Shown: one piece after another, positions 15,030-24,600 of the stretch | How positions within the stretch are numbered: the stretch's first letter is position 1 | Layout of the letters: each line of letters begins with the position of its first letter | Assembly (NCBI RefSeq): GCF_900454835.1 | Contig: NZ_UGTM01000001.1 | Coordinates: forward strand, 372,501 to 436,500 | Direction of reading: 5' to 3' | Source of the DNA: Prevotella denticola | Lineage (GTDB): Bacteria; Bacteroidota; Bacteroidia; Bacteroidales; Bacteroidaceae | Length of the DNA: 64,000 nt | Program-made: the position numbers and the translations under genes | The notes under the pieces: generated by a model | Databases searched by the model: none | Told to the model about the DNA's origin: nothing | The model's input: only the letters and a program-made list of their open reading frames with translations

Positions 15030-17684
15030 ATGAATGCAGGAGCATTATTTTATAAGGCAGATTTACATATCCACTCTTATGGAGGATCTGGTTCTTTTGA
15101 TGTAACTGACGCATCAAACACTCCACAAGCTATTGTTGAAACAGCAATAACTAAAGGCTTGAAAATAATAAGTATAACAGATCATAATCAATTCTTGAAT
15201 AGCCTTTATGCAGTTAATTATGCTAAAGACAAAAACATAGATATATTGGCGATTCCAGGAATAGAGGTCAGTACGACTCAAGGACATCTTTTGCTGTATT
15301 TTGACACGCCAGATGATTTGCAAAAATTCTATGGCAAACTAACTTTTAACGACGATAAATCTCTTTGTTATCAAGGAATAGCAGAATGTTTAAATTTTGC
15401 AAACCAATACGGCGGAATTGGTATTCTTGCGCATATTACTCTTGAGTCTGGTTTCGAAAAAACAATAAATCGCTACGGTCCACAGATGGATCAAATATTT
15501 AAATGCGAAAATCTTTTAGGATTAGAAATAACGGACAAAAGAGATGTTAATCTATTTACAGATCTTGATGATAAGCCAGAACATAAACATTTGCTAGATT
15601 TATGGCGCACAACTTTAAATAATCAATTGCATCGTAATTTTGCAAAGTTGATGTCTTCAGATTCTCATACTCTAGATAAACTAGGAAAAAATGCTGAAGG
15701 AGAAAATAGGCTCACTAGAATTAAAATGCCGACATTAACATTTCGTTCTTTTCGCCTTGCACTGCTAAGTAGTGAATCTAGAGTTAGATTGGAAGAATGT
15801 ATACCAGAGCAACATCCCACCATTACACACATAAAAATAGAAGGAGGCCTTTTAAATGGATTAGATATAGATTTGAGTCCTAATCTAACCTGTATCATTG
15901 GTAGTAGAGGAACTGGAAAATCAACACTTCTTGAATCAATACGAGAGACTTCTGGTAATTCCTCAAATTCAAAACTTTGTGATTCTGAGGTTTGGGCACA
16001 GAATATATTGCTTAGTTATTCTGATGAGGCAGGTCAAGCAATTTCTCTACGAAGAGAAAAGAATGCATCTGTTGTTAATTGTACAGATCCCAATAATGGC
16101 GTTGCTCTAATTCCTATAGAAAGTTACGGACAAGGAGATACCGCCAGTACTTTACAGCATAGTGATGAAAACCCTAAAGTCATTATAGATTTCCTTGATT
16201 CTTTTTTAAACTTGGATTCATTTCATCAACAAGATAATGAGTACATTAATCTATTGAGGTCCAACCAAAGTGAAATGAAGAAATTGCGTATAAACTTAGC
16301 TGCATTACCTGAAGCCAAAAAAGCTTTAACTAACGAACAAAATAAGTTAAAAGAATTAGAGAAAACCAAAGCAGCGGATATTGTAAAATTTCATAATGCT
16401 TTGATACAGGAAAGGGAATTTAGAAAAACTCTAATAGATCAATTAAATAAGCTTGTTAAAACATATCGTGAGATATTAGGGGATAATTCCTTGTTCAGAG
16501 ATGTTGCATCTATGGACGATGCTAAGGTCATTGTCGGAAAAGAGTATTTTAAAAGTGTGAAATCAATTGTAGATGATTTCAGTAAACTTGTTGCTCAAAA
16601 ATCTACCGAACTAAATAGTGAACTACAGAAAAAAATAGATGAATTAAAGGAGCAATTGAAATTGTGGGGGGCAAAGGAAGCTGAAATTCAGAGTAAAATT
16701 GATGCAAAAAAAATAGAACTAACTCAGCAAGGCATCCCATTTGATTTAGGTAAAATTAATCAAATATCTAAGGATATTGTTGATTATGATAAAAAAGTAA
16801 AACGATTAAATGAAGACCAAAAAAAGTTAAGCGAGTTACAGAGGGAACGTAAGGAAATACTAGAAAACAGAGAGAATAACAGGAAAGAAATATACAGGTC
16901 GCATCTTTCGTTTGCTCAAAAGGTAAACAAAGATTTAAAGTCGTCTATTGATGACTTCTCTATTTCTATTAAATATGTAGAATCGCGCTATTCTCCAGAG
17001 TTTGAAGAAGTCTTGAAATCTCTAATGGGATGGCGTACTTCTCAAGTTTCTAAAGCGAAAATTATTGCTTCAAATATTTCTATAAGTGAATTTATCCACG
17101 CTGTGAAGGATAAAAATATGGAAATATTTCGTAACATTTCGTATAATGGAGAAAGGCTATTACAAGACGCAGATATAGAAAATATTTTCTTTAATATATT
17201 GGAAGACAATCATTATGAAGATTTAGAGTGTTTGTCATATGATGATCTTCCGCAAATAATAGTAACAAAATTCATACAGCAAGATGGTGGGGGCAATAAA
17301 CCTATTATAAAGTCGATCTCTCAGCTTTCTTTAGGGCAGCAACAATCCGTTCTATTAGGAATCTTGATGTTGTCAGATAGTAATAAACCTTTATTGATAG
17401 ATCAGCCTGAAGATAATCTTGATAGTGAATTTATATTTAAAACAATTGTTTCGAATTTAAGGAAGATTAAAGAACATCGCCAGGTTATAATAGTAACACA
17501 CAATCCAAATATCGCTGTTCTTGGCGACGCTGAACTCATAATTCCTCTTAGAAGCACTAGTGTACGCTCTATAGTTGATAATGCTGGTTCTGTAGATAAT
17601 TTAGCTACTATAAATCAATGCTGTCAAATATTAGAAGGGGGAGAATCAGCTTTTAAGCAGAGAAAAAATGTTTATGGATTTTAA
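15030..17684 (+). CDS. PHP-domain phosphoesterase fused to SMC-type ATPase (TrlF-like)
   Basis: 884 aa. Residues 1-250 are a PHP metal-dependent phosphoesterase: DLHIHS at 11-16, ITDHNQF near 50, GIEVSTTQGHLL near 77, ILAH near 132 and SSDSHT near 211 give the expected His/Asp set. Next comes an ABC/SMC-type ATPase with P-loop GSRGTGKST near residue 290, a long coiled coil (about 400-650), signature LSLGQQQSV near 767, Walker B PLLIDQPEDNLDS, and VTHNPN. Such PHP-ATPases are found in defence islands and resemble the TrlF family. The likely role is ATP-gated cleavage of nucleic acid in phage defence; this is inference. Cytoplasmic, no signal peptide. Confidence 0.8.
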   Translation: MNAGALFYKADLHIHSYGGSGSFDVTDASNTPQAIVETAITKGLKIISITDHNQFLNSLYAVNYAKDKNIDILAIPGIEVSTTQGHLLLYFDTPDDLQKFYGKLTFNDDKSLCYQGIAECLNFANQYGGIGILAHITLESGFEKTINRYGPQMDQIFKCENLLGLEITDKRDVNLFTDLDDKPEHKHLLDLWRTTLNNQLHRNFAKLMSSDSHTLDKLGKNAEGENRLTRIKMPTLTFRSFRLALLSSESRVRLEECIPEQHPTITHIKIEGGLLNGLDIDLSPNLTCIIGSRGTGKSTLLESIRETSGNSSNSKLCDSEVWAQNILLSYSDEAGQAISLRREKNASVVNCTDPNNGVALIPIESYGQGDTASTLQHSDENPKVIIDFLDSFLNLDSFHQQDNEYINLLRSNQSEMKKLRINLAALPEAKKALTNEQNKLKELEKTKAADIVKFHNALIQEREFRKTLIDQLNKLVKTYREILGDNSLFRDVASMDDAKVIVGKEYFKSVKSIVDDFSKLVAQKSTELNSELQKKIDELKEQLKLWGAKEAEIQSKIDAKKIELTQQGIPFDLGKINQISKDIVDYDKKVKRLNEDQKKLSELQRERKEILENRENNRKEIYRSHLSFAQKVNKDLKSSIDDFSISIKYVESRYSPEFEEVLKSLMGWRTSQVSKAKIIASNISISEFIHAVKDKNMEIFRNISYNGERLLQDADIENIFFNILEDNHYEDLECLSYDDLPQIIVTKFIQQDGGGNKPIIKSISQLSLGQQQSVLLGILMLSDSNKPLLIDQPEDNLDSEFIFKTIVSNLRKIKEHRQVIIVTHNPNIAVLGDAELIIPLRSTSVRSIVDNAGSVDNLATINQCCQILEGGESAFKQRKNVYGF

Positions 17685-17845
17685 ATATATAATGCTGTAA
17701 ACTGTAACTATAGTGATAACATCCAATACGTTTATCTAATTAGTACTACTCAAATTAAGGAAATATTTTGTATCATATTAATGTAAATTGCTGATAATCA
17801 GTGCAGCATATATTTGAGGAAGAAAAACATACTTATACATAAATA

Positions 17846-17886
17846 AACCCGCAGCGATTAAAGTAGTTGCTGCGGGTTGTTTTTGG
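17846..17886. terminator. Bidirectional terminator between PHP-ATPase and fucosidase genes
   Basis: aacccgcagc (17846-17855) pairs with gctgcgggtt (17869-17878), followed by gttttt on the plus strand and preceded by aaataa, giving U-rich tails both ways for two convergent genes. Confidence 0.8.
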
Positions 17887-17911
17887 AAGCTAATAATCTT
17901 AAATGCCTACA

Positions 17912-19213
17912 TCACAATGTCAACTCAACGATATAATCAATATCAGTAGGGACGGTGTCGAAATTGAGGGTGATGCCGTTGCCAGTCTTTGTGAAGTTGA
18001 CACGCTTGTTAATGCCAAAGACAGTGGCAGACTTGATTTTGTGGTTGCCAGTAGGGATGAAGAGGCTGGAGTCCATACAGTTTAGGATGTGGATGTAGAG
18101 TTTGTTGCCCCGTTGCGTACTCACTCCCCAGTCGTGTGGGGCGATGATGCCGCCCCGTGTGCCGTAGATGGTTTCGCCGTATTGGTTCAGCCATTTACCG
18201 ATAGCCTGAAGGCGGCCGAGGGCAAGGGAGGGTAGCGCACCCCCCGGTTCCGGGCCGATGTTGAGCAGGAGGTTGGCATTCTTTCCGGCAGCACGGACGA
18301 GCATCTGGATCAGATCTTTCGGCGATTTGTAGTTGCTGTCGGTAATCGAATAGCCCCAGTGGTCGTTGATGGTCTGGCACGACTCGAGCGGCAGACGGCT
18401 GATGTCCTGTCCCGACAGTCCAGCCTTGTTTTCGCCCGGCAGGTCACGCTCGAAAATCTGAATATCCTCGCCGGCGTTGGGTGTCTGGTGGTGGTTGTTT
18501 CCGATGAGGCACTGTGGCTGCAGTCGGTGGATCATGGCATACTGCTCCGTCAGCTGCCAGTCGAACGGTTTTGCATCGCTGTCATGGTCCCACCAGCCGT
18601 CGAACCATATAGCCCCGACAGGACCGTAGTTGGTTAACAGCTCCGTCAGCTGGGTATTCATGAAATGATAGTAGCTGTTCCAGTCGGCTTTCTCCTTGTC
18701 CCGGCCTGTCCCCAGTCCTGTACGTCCCTGCGGATAGTCCTCCCGTCCCCAGTCCAGGTGCGAGTAATACAGGTGCAGCTTGATGCCGTGCCGCTGGCAG
18801 GCAGCGGCCAGCTCTTTGATGATGTCCCGTTTGAACGGTGTCCCGTCCACGGTGTTGTATGTGCTGGTCGCCGTCTTGAAGAGCGAGAAGCCGTCGTGGT
18901 GACGTGTGGTGATGGTGATGTATTTTGCGCCGGCCGCCTTTATCGCTGATACCCATGCGTCGGCATCAAACTCGGAGGGGTAGAATGTTTTTGCCAGCTT
19001 GGGGTATTCCCGGTGGTTGATGTTCCAGTTTGTCATCACCCATTCGCCCGCACCGATCATCGAGTAGAGTCCCCAGTGCAGGAAGATGCCGAACTTCTCG
19101 TCCTGGAACTGTTCGCGTGCCTTGAGGTTCTCTGCTGTCGGCTTGTACGTTTCCTGTGCCATGCTGCAGAAGCCGATCAGCAGGGCGGCAATCAATAGTA
19201 AGGTCTTCTTCAT
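17912..19213 (-). CDS. Alpha-L-fucosidase, GH29
   Basis: 433 aa with a Sec signal peptide (MKKTLLLIAALLIGFCSMAQ), so periplasmic or surface. GH29 motifs: KFGIFLHWGLYS near 40, ITTRHHDGFSLF near 101, and the catalytic nucleophile Asp205 in GAIWFDGWW. The family hydrolyses alpha-linked L-fucose from glycans, here probably host mucin or milk-type sugars. It is transcribed alone, with a -7 box at 19245-19252 and a heptamer repeat tract just upstream. No SusC/D pair is nearby, so it is not in a typical polysaccharide utilisation locus. Confidence 0.93.
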   Translation of the reverse strand: MKKTLLLIAALLIGFCSMAQETYKPTAENLKAREQFQDEKFGIFLHWGLYSMIGAGEWVMTNWNINHREYPKLAKTFYPSEFDADAWVSAIKAAGAKYITITTRHHDGFSLFKTATSTYNTVDGTPFKRDIIKELAAACQRHGIKLHLYYSHLDWGREDYPQGRTGLGTGRDKEKADWNSYYHFMNTQLTELLTNYGPVGAIWFDGWWDHDSDAKPFDWQLTEQYAMIHRLQPQCLIGNNHHQTPNAGEDIQIFERDLPGENKAGLSGQDISRLPLESCQTINDHWGYSITDSNYKSPKDLIQMLVRAAGKNANLLLNIGPEPGGALPSLALGRLQAIGKWLNQYGETIYGTRGGIIAPHDWGVSTQRGNKLYIHILNCMDSSLFIPTGNHKIKSATVFGINKRVNFTKTGNGITLNFDTVPTDIDYIVELTL

Positions 19214-19244
19214 GTTACGAATTTATAGTTTAGGTTTCTGTCGG

Positions 19245-19252
19245 CAAAGATA
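19245..19252 (-). promoter_or_regulatory. -7 box for the fucosidase gene
   Basis: TATCTTTG on the minus strand, 32 bp upstream of the ATG. The -33 region is not clear. The heptamer repeat at 19292-19336 begins about 40 bp further upstream. Confidence 0.5.
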
Positions 19253-19291
19253 ATAAAAGTCCGGCAGATATGTATGGGAAATCGGGTTAAC

Positions 19292-19336
19292 TTTGAGGTT
19301 TGAGGTTTGAGGTTTGAGGTTTGAGATTTGAGGTTT
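19292..19336. repeat. Heptanucleotide tandem repeat (ttgaggt)n
   Basis: About six tandem copies of ttgaggt, one carrying ttgagat, between the small acidic-protein gene and the fucosidase promoter. The rest of the 360-bp gap 19214-19573 shows no convincing gene; the ORF across it is low-complexity. Confidence 0.9.
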
Positions 19337-19573
19337 TCCTCCAAGCCAGCTCAATCCGTCATTATGTCTTTCTAAAACATTTAGGTTTAAAACCAAGCCG
19401 TTTTTTATGATTTGGATAGATTTGTCCTGTTTCTCGGGTACAGTCCGACTGTGTGATTCGGTCTGAAAGAGCTTGATTTCACCGGAGTGGTGCAAATGTT
19501 CAGACAGCAAAACGCCCACACCGCTGTATAGAAGACAGGATGTGGGCAATATGCTTTTTATTGGGAAGATGGC

Positions 19574-19765
19574 CTAATCTTCCCAAGGACTGCAATGCTG
19601 TGACTGGTCTCCGTTCCCATAATCCGGGAAAGGATTTTCCTTTGCATTGAAGTCATCGTCACTTATTTCATCATCAGTAACTTTCGTGCTGGTCCATTCC
19701 ATCACAGGCTCACCGTAGGCAGCCTCGATGATTTCGGTCTGTGGTTGTATATATGTTTTCTTCAT
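19574..19765 (-). CDS. Small acidic protein downstream of the BspA-like gene
   Basis: 63 aa beginning MKKTYIQPQTEIIEA, a start pattern common in short Prevotella proteins, and ending in a very acidic tail (DDEISDDDF, PFPDYGNGD, SPWED) with one Cys. No signal peptide. It starts 8 bp after the stop of the leucine-rich-repeat gene, so it is co-transcribed with it. Function unknown; the conserved leader-like N-terminus followed by a variable tail would fit a peptide precursor, but no maturation enzyme is nearby. Confidence 0.6.
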   Translation of the reverse strand: MKKTYIQPQTEIIEAAYGEPVMEWTSTKVTDDEISDDDFNAKENPFPDYGNGDQSQHCSPWED

Positions 19766-19773
19766 AATTCTGC

Positions 19774-22700
19774 TTATTTGATAACGACTTTCTTGTTGTT
19801 GTGGATGTATATGCCGTGCTGTGGTTTCTCCACTTTGATGCCGTTCAGGTCATAGTAAGGTGCTTTGCCTGTCTCGGCTGCCGTATTGAGTTCCTGAATG
19901 TCAGTCGTATTGTTTTCATCTTCGAAGAGGAAGGCAATGCTTTTTGCACCGGCCGGGATGTCTGTATTTGGGATTTTCAGATAGGCTTTGAACCATGTGA
20001 GGTTGTTGCCTGCGGCTGCAATCTTCTTGAAGAGCCCCGACTTTGACAGTCCATAGAGTGTGTAGCCGTCTTTGTTCTCCAGATGGGTGTCCTCAACTGT
20101 TCCCAGCATATAGTCAGTGTATCCGGTCTTGTCGATGGCAGCGGCATTCTGTGTCTCTTTCATCTGACAGTAAGATTCGACATTTGCACTCTGCTTGCTG
20201 ACAAGGAGAACCGGCTGAAAGGCCGGAACGGTATAGTCGTCAATGCTGCGTGACCACACGAAAGCAGTACCATCCTGCAGATGTCTTGCGTTGAAGTTAT
20301 TCGGGTCCAGACGTAGGGTAACATACGGTTTTACATCCTTTGTGTTGTCATAGACGACATCGAACGGATAGCAGGCTGTAGCACGACTGGCAAGCGTCTT
20401 GGCCGGAATCTGCCACTGGAAGCAGACACCATGTCCATCGACATTCCACTTATAACCGTAGTCGTTCTGTTTCGACTGCTTCACATAGACCGTCAGTCCT
20501 TCTTTGAACGGATACTTGTCGGGCAGGTTGTAGGCAGTAGAACTCAGCGTTGCCGGAACATCACCGACGAAGTAAAGTTCGTTCAGTGTCGGTGCTCTGA
20601 AAGCTTCTACGCCAATATTGCTGATGTCAGCCAGTACGGTAACCATCTTCACGGAAGGTGTCGAAGCCTCGAAAGCAAAGTCGAGAATGGCACTTACATC
20701 GTAGGTCTTCTCATTCCACTGCTTGTTGTACTTGTCAGTATATGCCTTCTCGGTAGCTGTCTTCTGGATGATGACAGACATGCGCGGCTCGGCAAAGCTG
20801 ACGACTCCGGCAGCAGTGTTGGATGTCGGGAAGAACTCCAGTCCACGGTCGTAGCCGCTTTCCACAATGAACGATGGGTGAACCTCCTTGAAGATACCGT
20901 TGTACGTCTCGACGGTTGCTTTGTTTGCATCGTTTTCATACCATGCTTTTCTGACGTAGATATATACGTTTCCAGGCTTTGGAGATGAATACATGATGTT
21001 TTCTGACAGCTCCGGGACATTGTCTTTCCCCATGAAACTGAGCGAGGAGAGGTTGTCACAGAGGGCAAATGCACGGGTGTCAATAGTCGTGACGGTACGC
21101 GGAATTGTAATGTTGGTGATGTTCTTGCTATTGTAAAAAGCATAGGCACCGATCTTCTCAAAGTAAGGCAGTGAAGTGTACCTGCTGTCAGCCTTTCCTG
21201 CCGGGAAGGTCTTGAGGGTTTTCTTGTCCTTGGAACAGAGTATGCCGTCCACGGAAGAATAGGTTTCGTTGTCAGGGGATACATCAAAGTTCTCCAGCTT
21301 CTCGCAGAAGTTGAAAGCACCTGTCTCTATATTGTTGACATTCTTTGGGATTCTGATGGTTTTCAGATTCTTGCAGTTGTCGAAAGCCTGTTCCTTGATT
21401 TCTTTTACACTTTCCGGCAGTGTGATGCTCTTGATACCACTGTTACCGAAAGCACCTTTTCCAATGGAAGTGATAGTTGCCGGTTCTTTGAAAGTTACGG
21501 TCTCCAAGGATGGTGTGTTGATGAAAGCACTGTTGTCAATGGTCGTCACACCAGAGGGGATTTCAATTTTTTTCAGTTTAGAATCGCCATCGAATGCTCT
21601 TTCCCCAATAGACTCCAGGCTGTTCTCCCCATCAAATATGAACTGTTCCAATTCTCCCATATACATGAATCCGCCCCATGCAATTTGTTTCAGTTTTGAT
21701 CCGGCTGCAATGTGAATACTGCTTATTTTCGTATAGTTGAACAGCTGGCCTTCAGCAACTTCTACAGTCGCAGGTATGGTAACGTTGCCCGTAAGGTCCT
21801 TACAATCGGAAAATGCTACGCTTCCAATATGTTTTAGATGGGAATTTTCTCCAAAATCAAGTTGTTCAAGATATGAGAAGCGGAAACTCTCGTTGCCTAT
21901 CGACTCCAGGGAAGATGGGAAATTTACTTTTTTCAGATGCGAATTATAGAAAGCCTTTTCCTCAACAGACTTTGTTCCTTCCGGGATGTCATACTTTCCC
22001 TCCTTCGCCGTAGGGCAGAGAATGAGTTTCTCCTGATTTTTGGAATAAATAATGTCGTCTTTTCCACTGTAGGTAACATTGTTCTCGTCTACAGTAAACC
22101 GCTTCAGAACTGGACAGCTGAGAAAAGCACCGCCCTTTATGTCGCTGACATATCGTCCGATGGTCACGGACTCTAATCCGTTTGCCCAGTTGAAAGCTTC
22201 TTTCTCAAGGGTCTTGGTATTGCTGAGGTCTACCGCCTTAAGATAGTCTTCCGTCTGGCAGAAAGCCTCACTGTTTATGGTCTCGACGGATGCAGGAACA
22301 GTGTACTTTCCATCTGTAAGTTTTTCTTTCGCATAGTGTGCCGGGAATGTGACAAGTGTCTTTCCATCCTTCGAACAGAGTACCCCGTTGATAGACTGGA
22401 AAGCCGGATTCGCTGTGCTGACTTCAAACCATGTTCCTACAGCAAAAAATGATGCACTCAGGGTCTGGTCAATTTTTGTAAGTGTCGATGGCAGCGTTAT
22501 CTTCTCCACCTTTTTACATACCATGAAGGCTGTCGGTGCCAGTGTGGTGATACCTTCCGGTATGTTGACGTTGCCTTGCTTTCCGGATGGAAAAGACACC
22601 AGCGTCTTGGCATCCTTACTGATCAGCCACCCGTCAGCGTTATTGGAATAGGTGGGATTTCCATCAGCCACCTTGTATTCAACGAAAGCCGGACAGTTCT

Positions 22701-23100
22701 CAAAGCAATTCTTTCCTAAGGAGGTAAAGCTGGCTGGCAGCGTTACTTTTTTCAGGCTCTTGGCACACCGGTAGCAGCCGTCGTTCATTGTTGTATAGCC
22801 CTCTGAAAATGTCAGGCTGGTAATGTCATCGCTGCAGCTCGTCCAGTTTGTAGATTCCTTTACCTTATAAACTTCATGATTTTCCGGATGTGTAACCGTT
22901 GATGGAACCGTAACGTCTCCCTTTCCGTCAATATGTGCAACTGAGACAAAGTTGTCTGAATGGTGTTGCAGGTCGTTCTTGGTAACGGTGTAGGTGATTT
23001 CTCCCACCTTAAAATCAGAGCCTACCGCCTGGGCGAAAGCTCCTGTGACGCTTATTGCAAACAATGAAAGCGTCATAAACTTTTTTCTGATTTGTGTCAT
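19774..23100 (-). CDS. BspA-like leucine-rich-repeat surface protein
   Basis: About 1108 aa from the ATG at 23100 (MTQIRKKFMTLSLFAISVTGAFAQ), chosen because it gives a clean signal peptide; the ATG at 23160 would bury it. The body is many LRR_5/BspA repeats (patterns such as AFxxCxxLxxIxIPxxVxxIxxxAF) interleaved with YSSVDGILCSKDKKTLxxFPAG blocks, to about residue 750. A beta-rich C-terminal region ends YYDLNGIKVEKPQHGIYIHNNKKVVIK-like, which resembles secretion/sorting tails of T9SS cargo (uncertain). BspA proteins bind fibronectin and other host or bacterial surfaces. A 63-aa protein follows in the same transcript. Confidence 0.9.
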   Translation of the reverse strand: MTQIRKKFMTLSLFAISVTGAFAQAVGSDFKVGEITYTVTKNDLQHHSDNFVSVAHIDGKGDVTVPSTVTHPENHEVYKVKESTNWTSCSDDITSLTFSEGYTTMNDGCYRCAKSLKKVTLPASFTSLGKNCFENCPAFVEYKVADGNPTYSNNADGWLISKDAKTLVSFPSGKQGNVNIPEGITTLAPTAFMVCKKVEKITLPSTLTKIDQTLSASFFAVGTWFEVSTANPAFQSINGVLCSKDGKTLVTFPAHYAKEKLTDGKYTVPASVETINSEAFCQTEDYLKAVDLSNTKTLEKEAFNWANGLESVTIGRYVSDIKGGAFLSCPVLKRFTVDENNVTYSGKDDIIYSKNQEKLILCPTAKEGKYDIPEGTKSVEEKAFYNSHLKKVNFPSSLESIGNESFRFSYLEQLDFGENSHLKHIGSVAFSDCKDLTGNVTIPATVEVAEGQLFNYTKISSIHIAAGSKLKQIAWGGFMYMGELEQFIFDGENSLESIGERAFDGDSKLKKIEIPSGVTTIDNSAFINTPSLETVTFKEPATITSIGKGAFGNSGIKSITLPESVKEIKEQAFDNCKNLKTIRIPKNVNNIETGAFNFCEKLENFDVSPDNETYSSVDGILCSKDKKTLKTFPAGKADSRYTSLPYFEKIGAYAFYNSKNITNITIPRTVTTIDTRAFALCDNLSSLSFMGKDNVPELSENIMYSSPKPGNVYIYVRKAWYENDANKATVETYNGIFKEVHPSFIVESGYDRGLEFFPTSNTAAGVVSFAEPRMSVIIQKTATEKAYTDKYNKQWNEKTYDVSAILDFAFEASTPSVKMVTVLADISNIGVEAFRAPTLNELYFVGDVPATLSSTAYNLPDKYPFKEGLTVYVKQSKQNDYGYKWNVDGHGVCFQWQIPAKTLASRATACYPFDVVYDNTKDVKPYVTLRLDPNNFNARHLQDGTAFVWSRSIDDYTVPAFQPVLLVSKQSANVESYCQMKETQNAAAIDKTGYTDYMLGTVEDTHLENKDGYTLYGLSKSGLFKKIAAAGNNLTWFKAYLKIPNTDIPAGAKSIAFLFEDENNTTDIQELNTAAETGKAPYYDLNGIKVEKPQHGIYIHNNKKVVIK

Positions 23101-23197
23101 ATTTTTACTTGATAAATGATAATCTTCTCTCTTTGTCAATACCTGATAGTTGCCTGACAATTGAAGTTGTCGCTGTCTTTATTGGTTAATGGGACTG

Positions 23198-23205
23198 CAA
23201 AGATA
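23198..23205 (-). promoter_or_regulatory. -7 box for the BspA-like gene
   Basis: TATCTTTG on the minus strand gives a start near 23191 and a leader of about 90 nt to the ATG at 23100, which supports that start. The rest of the 346-bp gap to the AraC gene holds a G8 run at 23363-23370. Confidence 0.5.
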
Positions 23206-23506
23206 GATGAAATATTGAATTCGTCAGTTTTCCCAAACATCATATAAGTTATCTCTACTGTCAGAGATGTTCCTTCTGGCTGGCAGGTATGTTCCCAACG
23301 GTCTTTTATGTTGCATAGAATATTGGCAACTACATTATAGTTTAGTTAATAAATATTAAATCGGGGGGGGTAAATTGTAATTTCGTACCTTTACATCCAT
23401 CTGTTTTCGGGGGATCATCCGACACATTTAGTAAGGATGCCATGTTAAGATACTGCAGATATACATATTTTCAATTTTAAACATTCACTTACCCTCAAAT
23501 AGTAAA

Positions 23507-24406
23507 ATGACAAAGAGGTACTCACTTGGCGACTTGAAAGAATTGATACGGTACAGTCCGAACGATGACGAAGGTCAGACCTATGTAGGCCGTGACTATG
23601 TAGTTTCTACGGGCTGTAGTCCGTTCTTCGTGTCAGAACTTGAAGAACACGGTTCCATGTGTATGCAGTTCGTCCGTATGGGGGTCGTCAAATCGGGCAG
23701 CTGTGAACCTGTCGTTCATTCTGCTCAGTATCTCTGCAGGGAAGGCGACTTGTTTTTTGCCGGATGGGGGACAGAGCTGACGGAAGATACCGTCAGTCCC
23801 GGCACTTTTTTCGAGGGCATTCTCATGACGGAGGAGTATCTGAAGAAAATCTTCGGAGCTTATCTGCCTCAGGTGTTCCTTTCTCCATGCCAGCACTTCA
23901 TGCTGCACCTGTCAGAGGAAGAACAGGATATGTGGCACGACTATCTCCGCATATTATATACTCTTGCCATCCATGAGTCATTTGACAGAAAGCCCTTGAA
24001 TGCGCTTTTCATTTCTGTATTCCGCTTCGTACAGGCACTTTACGAATCACAGGGGGAAAGGGCACACGAGAACCTGTCGCGTAGCAGGCAGCTCGCCGAG
24101 TCATTTATACAGCTGGTCAACGAGTATGCTCGGGAGCATCACGAGGTGTCGTTCTACGCCTCTCGGCTCTGCGTCACACCGCATTATCTGGGACTGGTGG
24201 TCAAGGACGAAACAGAAGAGACGGCACGCGAATGGATAGACAAGACGATAACAATCGGTATACAGGTGGAACTTCGCTACAGTAACAAGTCGCTTAAGGA
24301 ATTGGCAGATAGATTCCACTTCGCTTCCAGTAGTTCGCTTTGTAAGTTCTTTAAACGCCGCATGGGCTGCACGCCCAATGAATATCGTAGGAACAAAGAA
24401 GTGTAG
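23507..24406 (+). CDS. AraC-family transcriptional regulator
   Basis: 299 aa. The N-terminal ~190 residues form a cupin-like sensing region (HSAQYLCREGDLFFAGWGTELTED) with no recognised ligand. The C-terminal AraC-type DNA-binding domain has two helix-turn-helices (HEVSFYASRLCVTPHYLGLVVKDE and SLKELADRFHFASSSSLCKFFKRRMGCTPNEYRR). It is divergent from the BspA-like gene and upstream of the DUF4840 operon, so either may be a target. Cytoplasmic. Confidence 0.93.
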   Translation: MTKRYSLGDLKELIRYSPNDDEGQTYVGRDYVVSTGCSPFFVSELEEHGSMCMQFVRMGVVKSGSCEPVVHSAQYLCREGDLFFAGWGTELTEDTVSPGTFFEGILMTEEYLKKIFGAYLPQVFLSPCQHFMLHLSEEEQDMWHDYLRILYTLAIHESFDRKPLNALFISVFRFVQALYESQGERAHENLSRSRQLAESFIQLVNEYAREHHEVSFYASRLCVTPHYLGLVVKDETEETAREWIDKTITIGIQVELRYSNKSLKELADRFHFASSSSLCKFFKRRMGCTPNEYRRNKEV

Positions 24407-24441
24407 GCGGACTGTTGGGTAGTTCCATTGTCATGCTTACT

Positions 24442-24485
24442 ACAATCTGTTGTAGCTGCAGATTGTAACTGTCTGTGGCTTTTTC
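24442..24485 (+). terminator. Weak terminator after the AraC-type gene
   Basis: acaatctg (24442-24449) pairs with cagattgt (24459-24466); a T run follows only 13 nt later. The segment also contains TACAATCTGTTGTA, the same kind of palindrome as in the array at 45194-45281. Confidence 0.35.
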
Positions 24486-24552
24486 CTTGCCAAGAAAACG
24501 GCCCTATCCTGTTTTTTAACAGTTATTGTGTGGGAAATACGCAGGGAATGTG

Positions 24553-24560
24553 TAAATTTG
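24553..24560 (+). promoter_or_regulatory. -7 box for the DUF4840-DUF3316-S41 operon
   Basis: TAAATTTG matches the consensus; the likely -33 TTG at 24526-24528 is a little far. The leader is about 35 nt. Confidence 0.5.
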
Positions 24561-24600
24561 CGAGCAATAAACTTAAATGTGATAACCAAAACTTACTACA

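Noticed and set aside
19223..19549. 108-aa minus-strand ORF
   Set aside because: Much of it is the translated heptamer repeat; no start context.
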